The notes beneath the pieces are model-generated. The model was not told the origin of the DNA. It was given only the letters and a program-made list of their open reading frames with translations, and made no database searches. Positions 63,045 to 64,000 of a DNA stretch of 64,000 nucleotides are shown here, in pieces. Each line of letters opens with the position of its first letter. Within the stretch, counting starts at the first letter, position 1. Made by a program: the position numbers and the translations under genes. The DNA is from CBDCWA01 sp965223255 (lineage in GTDB: Bacteria > Pseudomonadota > Alphaproteobacteria > Rhizobiales > Hyphomicrobiaceae): positions 434,001 through 498,000 of the forward strand of contig CBDCWA010000004.1 of assembly GCA_965223255.1 (NCBI GenBank), written 5' to 3'.

Positions 63045-63294
63045 TCGTTCCGTTCATCCCCTTGGCGCTCCAAAATCTTTCGAAGGCCTCGGCTGCTTCC
63101 TGGTCTGCTTTGAGCAGCTGGGCCCTAAGCTGTTCCGCCTTTGTTTTCAATACGTCGTAATCGTCTTGTAGATCTTCGCAATCGTCATGTTTTGCCAGAA
63201 CTTGATCGATCTGCATGGCTTCACGCTTGACCACGTCTGCATCGCTTTCCGCCTTCAGCCATGCTTCCTCTAGTCTATTGATTTCGTAAGTCAT
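63037..63294 (-). CDS. Small coiled-coil protein in the suf operon
   Basis: Protein of 85 residues with no recognised family. Nearly the whole chain is helical and charged with heptad-like hydrophobics (EINRLEEAWLKAESDADVV, DVLKTKAEQLRAQLLKADQEAA), predicting a coiled coil. GGAGGAACGA sits directly before the ATG at 63294, which fixes the start. It overlaps sufC by 8 bases. A structural or adaptor role in the SUF system is only an inference from position. Confidence 0.75.
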   Translation of the reverse strand: MTYEINRLEEAWLKAESDADVVKREAMQIDQVLAKHDDCEDLQDDYDVLKTKAEQLRAQLLKADQEAAEAFERFWSAKGMNGTNA

Positions 63295-63436
63295 TCGTTC
63301 CTCCATCCAATTGAGTCGCCGGCTTCAAAAGTCCGGCTTCAGCTCACCCTCTTGAGGTCCCCGCCCAGTTCCGATTTTCCCCTTCCTCTGTCACATGAAT
63401 GCACCATCTTTGTCCATCCGTCGCAGCCCTGTTCGC

Positions 63437-63709
63437 TCAATTTTCTTTGCCCCAACGCCAATGCCAGGCTCCGTCTGTCTTGTATCTACAGAATGCAACA
63501 AAGCCCAAAGTCAAAACGCAGATGCCAATGAACCAGACCGCAATGTGCCACGTTTCAGGTTCACCACCGGTAAGACCTGGCCGTGCAACAAGCGCCAGCG
63601 ATAAGATAACCATGAGAACAATAAAGCCGATCGTAGCCGCCCAGCCTTTCCAATTGGCCGGCGTGGCACCGTATCCATAGCGTTTCGGCTTAAACCAGGC
63701 GTCCACCAT
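63437..63709 (-). CDS. Small two-helix membrane protein in the suf operon
   Basis: Protein of 90 residues with two hydrophobic segments (about 25-45 and 56-75) joined by a short loop and ending in a Trp-rich basic tail (YKTDGAWHWRWGKEN). Its ATG shares one base with the sufB stop (TAATG), so it is translationally coupled to sufB. The family is not recognised. A 142-base gap follows before the coiled-coil gene. Confidence 0.75.
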   Translation of the reverse strand: MVDAWFKPKRYGYGATPANWKGWAATIGFIVLMVILSLALVARPGLTGGEPETWHIAVWFIGICVLTLGFVAFCRYKTDGAWHWRWGKEN

Positions 63710-64000
63710 TATCCGACACTCCCCTCAAGCGAAATTCCGATTAACTTTTGCGTCTCAGCCATGAATTCCATCGGCAAGTGCTGCAGCACATCGCGCACAA
63801 AACCATTGACGATCAACGCTACGGCTTCTTCCTCCGACAAGCCGCGCTGCATCACGTAAAACAACTGATCTTCAGAAATCTTCGAGGTTGTGGCCTCATG
63901 CTCGAATTGCGCTCTGGAATTCTTGGCCTCGATATAGGGCACGGTGTGGGCACCGCACCTGTCACCGATCAACAGCGAATCGCATTGCGTGAAATTGCGA
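63709..64000 (-). CDS. sufB: Fe-S assembly protein SufB, C-terminal part (cut by window end)
   Basis: The last 96 residues of SufB are visible; the gene continues beyond 64000. The sequence from RNFTQCDSLLIGDRCGAHT through HEATTSKISEDQLFYVMQRGLS to MEFMAETQKL and SLEGSVG is the highly conserved SufB C-terminus, including the scaffold Cys and the RGLSEEEA segment. It is the most upstream suf gene seen; regulators such as IscR/RirA and the promoter lie outside. Confidence 0.95.
   Translation of the reverse strand, partial: RNFTQCDSLLIGDRCGAHTVPYIEAKNSRAQFEHEATTSKISEDQLFYVMQRGLSEEEAVALIVNGFVRDVLQHLPMEFMAETQKLIGISLEGSVG

Overview
The window reads as chromosomal DNA of an alphaproteobacterium. 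Evidence: a divK-pleD cell-cycle pair, an EipB-type envelope protein, a DUF3572 protein, a clpS-clpA pair, a SUF iron-sulfur operon carrying sufT and sufA, and a RibB protein fused to a dead GTP cyclohydrolase II domain, all of them common in that class. Order or genus cannot be fixed from the sequence alone. I see no rRNA, tRNA, CRISPR array, insertion sequence or prophage.

Region 1 (1-29.9 kb) is mostly housekeeping: DivK/PleD signalling, a ROK sugar kinase, EipB, a FemAB-like acyltransferase, a HIT hydrolase, an AzlCD amino-acid exporter, ClpS/ClpA, a SPOR-tailed D,D-carboxypeptidase with a very basic linker, PutA, PanC and ParE. A hydrogen-peroxide defence locus follows: katA and katG converge on a shared hairpin terminator, and oxyR diverges from katG. 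The stretch ends with a DEAD-box RNA helicase.

Region 2 (29.9-57.7 kb) is an accessory catabolic island of about 25 genes in several divergent operons. It holds a sulfatase, an MmgE/PrpD protein, a fumarylacetoacetase-family enzyme, an extradiol ring-cleavage dioxygenase, two AhpD/carboxymuconolactone-decarboxylase-type proteins, four alpha/beta hydrolases (one resembling 2,6-dihydroxypseudooxynicotine hydrolase), two paralogous luciferase-like flavin monooxygenases, cupin, UbiX, an MFS transporter, an enolase-superfamily enzyme, a 4,5-dihydroxyphthalate-decarboxylase-like protein, a zinc alcohol dehydrogenase, CoxS/CoxM/CoxG-type molybdenum-hydroxylase genes without the large subunit, an SDR, a glutaryl-CoA-dehydrogenase-type enzyme and a DUF1932 dehydrogenase. 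Together they look like a pathway for an unidentified (hetero)aromatic, possibly sulfated, compound: oxygenation, meta ring cleavage, C-C hydrolysis, then CoA-linked oxidation. No transcription factor is encoded in the island, but several inverted repeats sit in its promoters. The riboflavin gene ribBX lies directly upstream of one monooxygenase-hydrolase set, which suggests a link to flavin supply.

Region 3 (57.7-64 kb) returns to core genes on the minus strand: TfoX-like, DUF924 and the suf operon in the order sufB (cut by the window end), a small two-helix membrane protein, a small coiled-coil protein, sufC, sufD, sufS, sufT, sufA.
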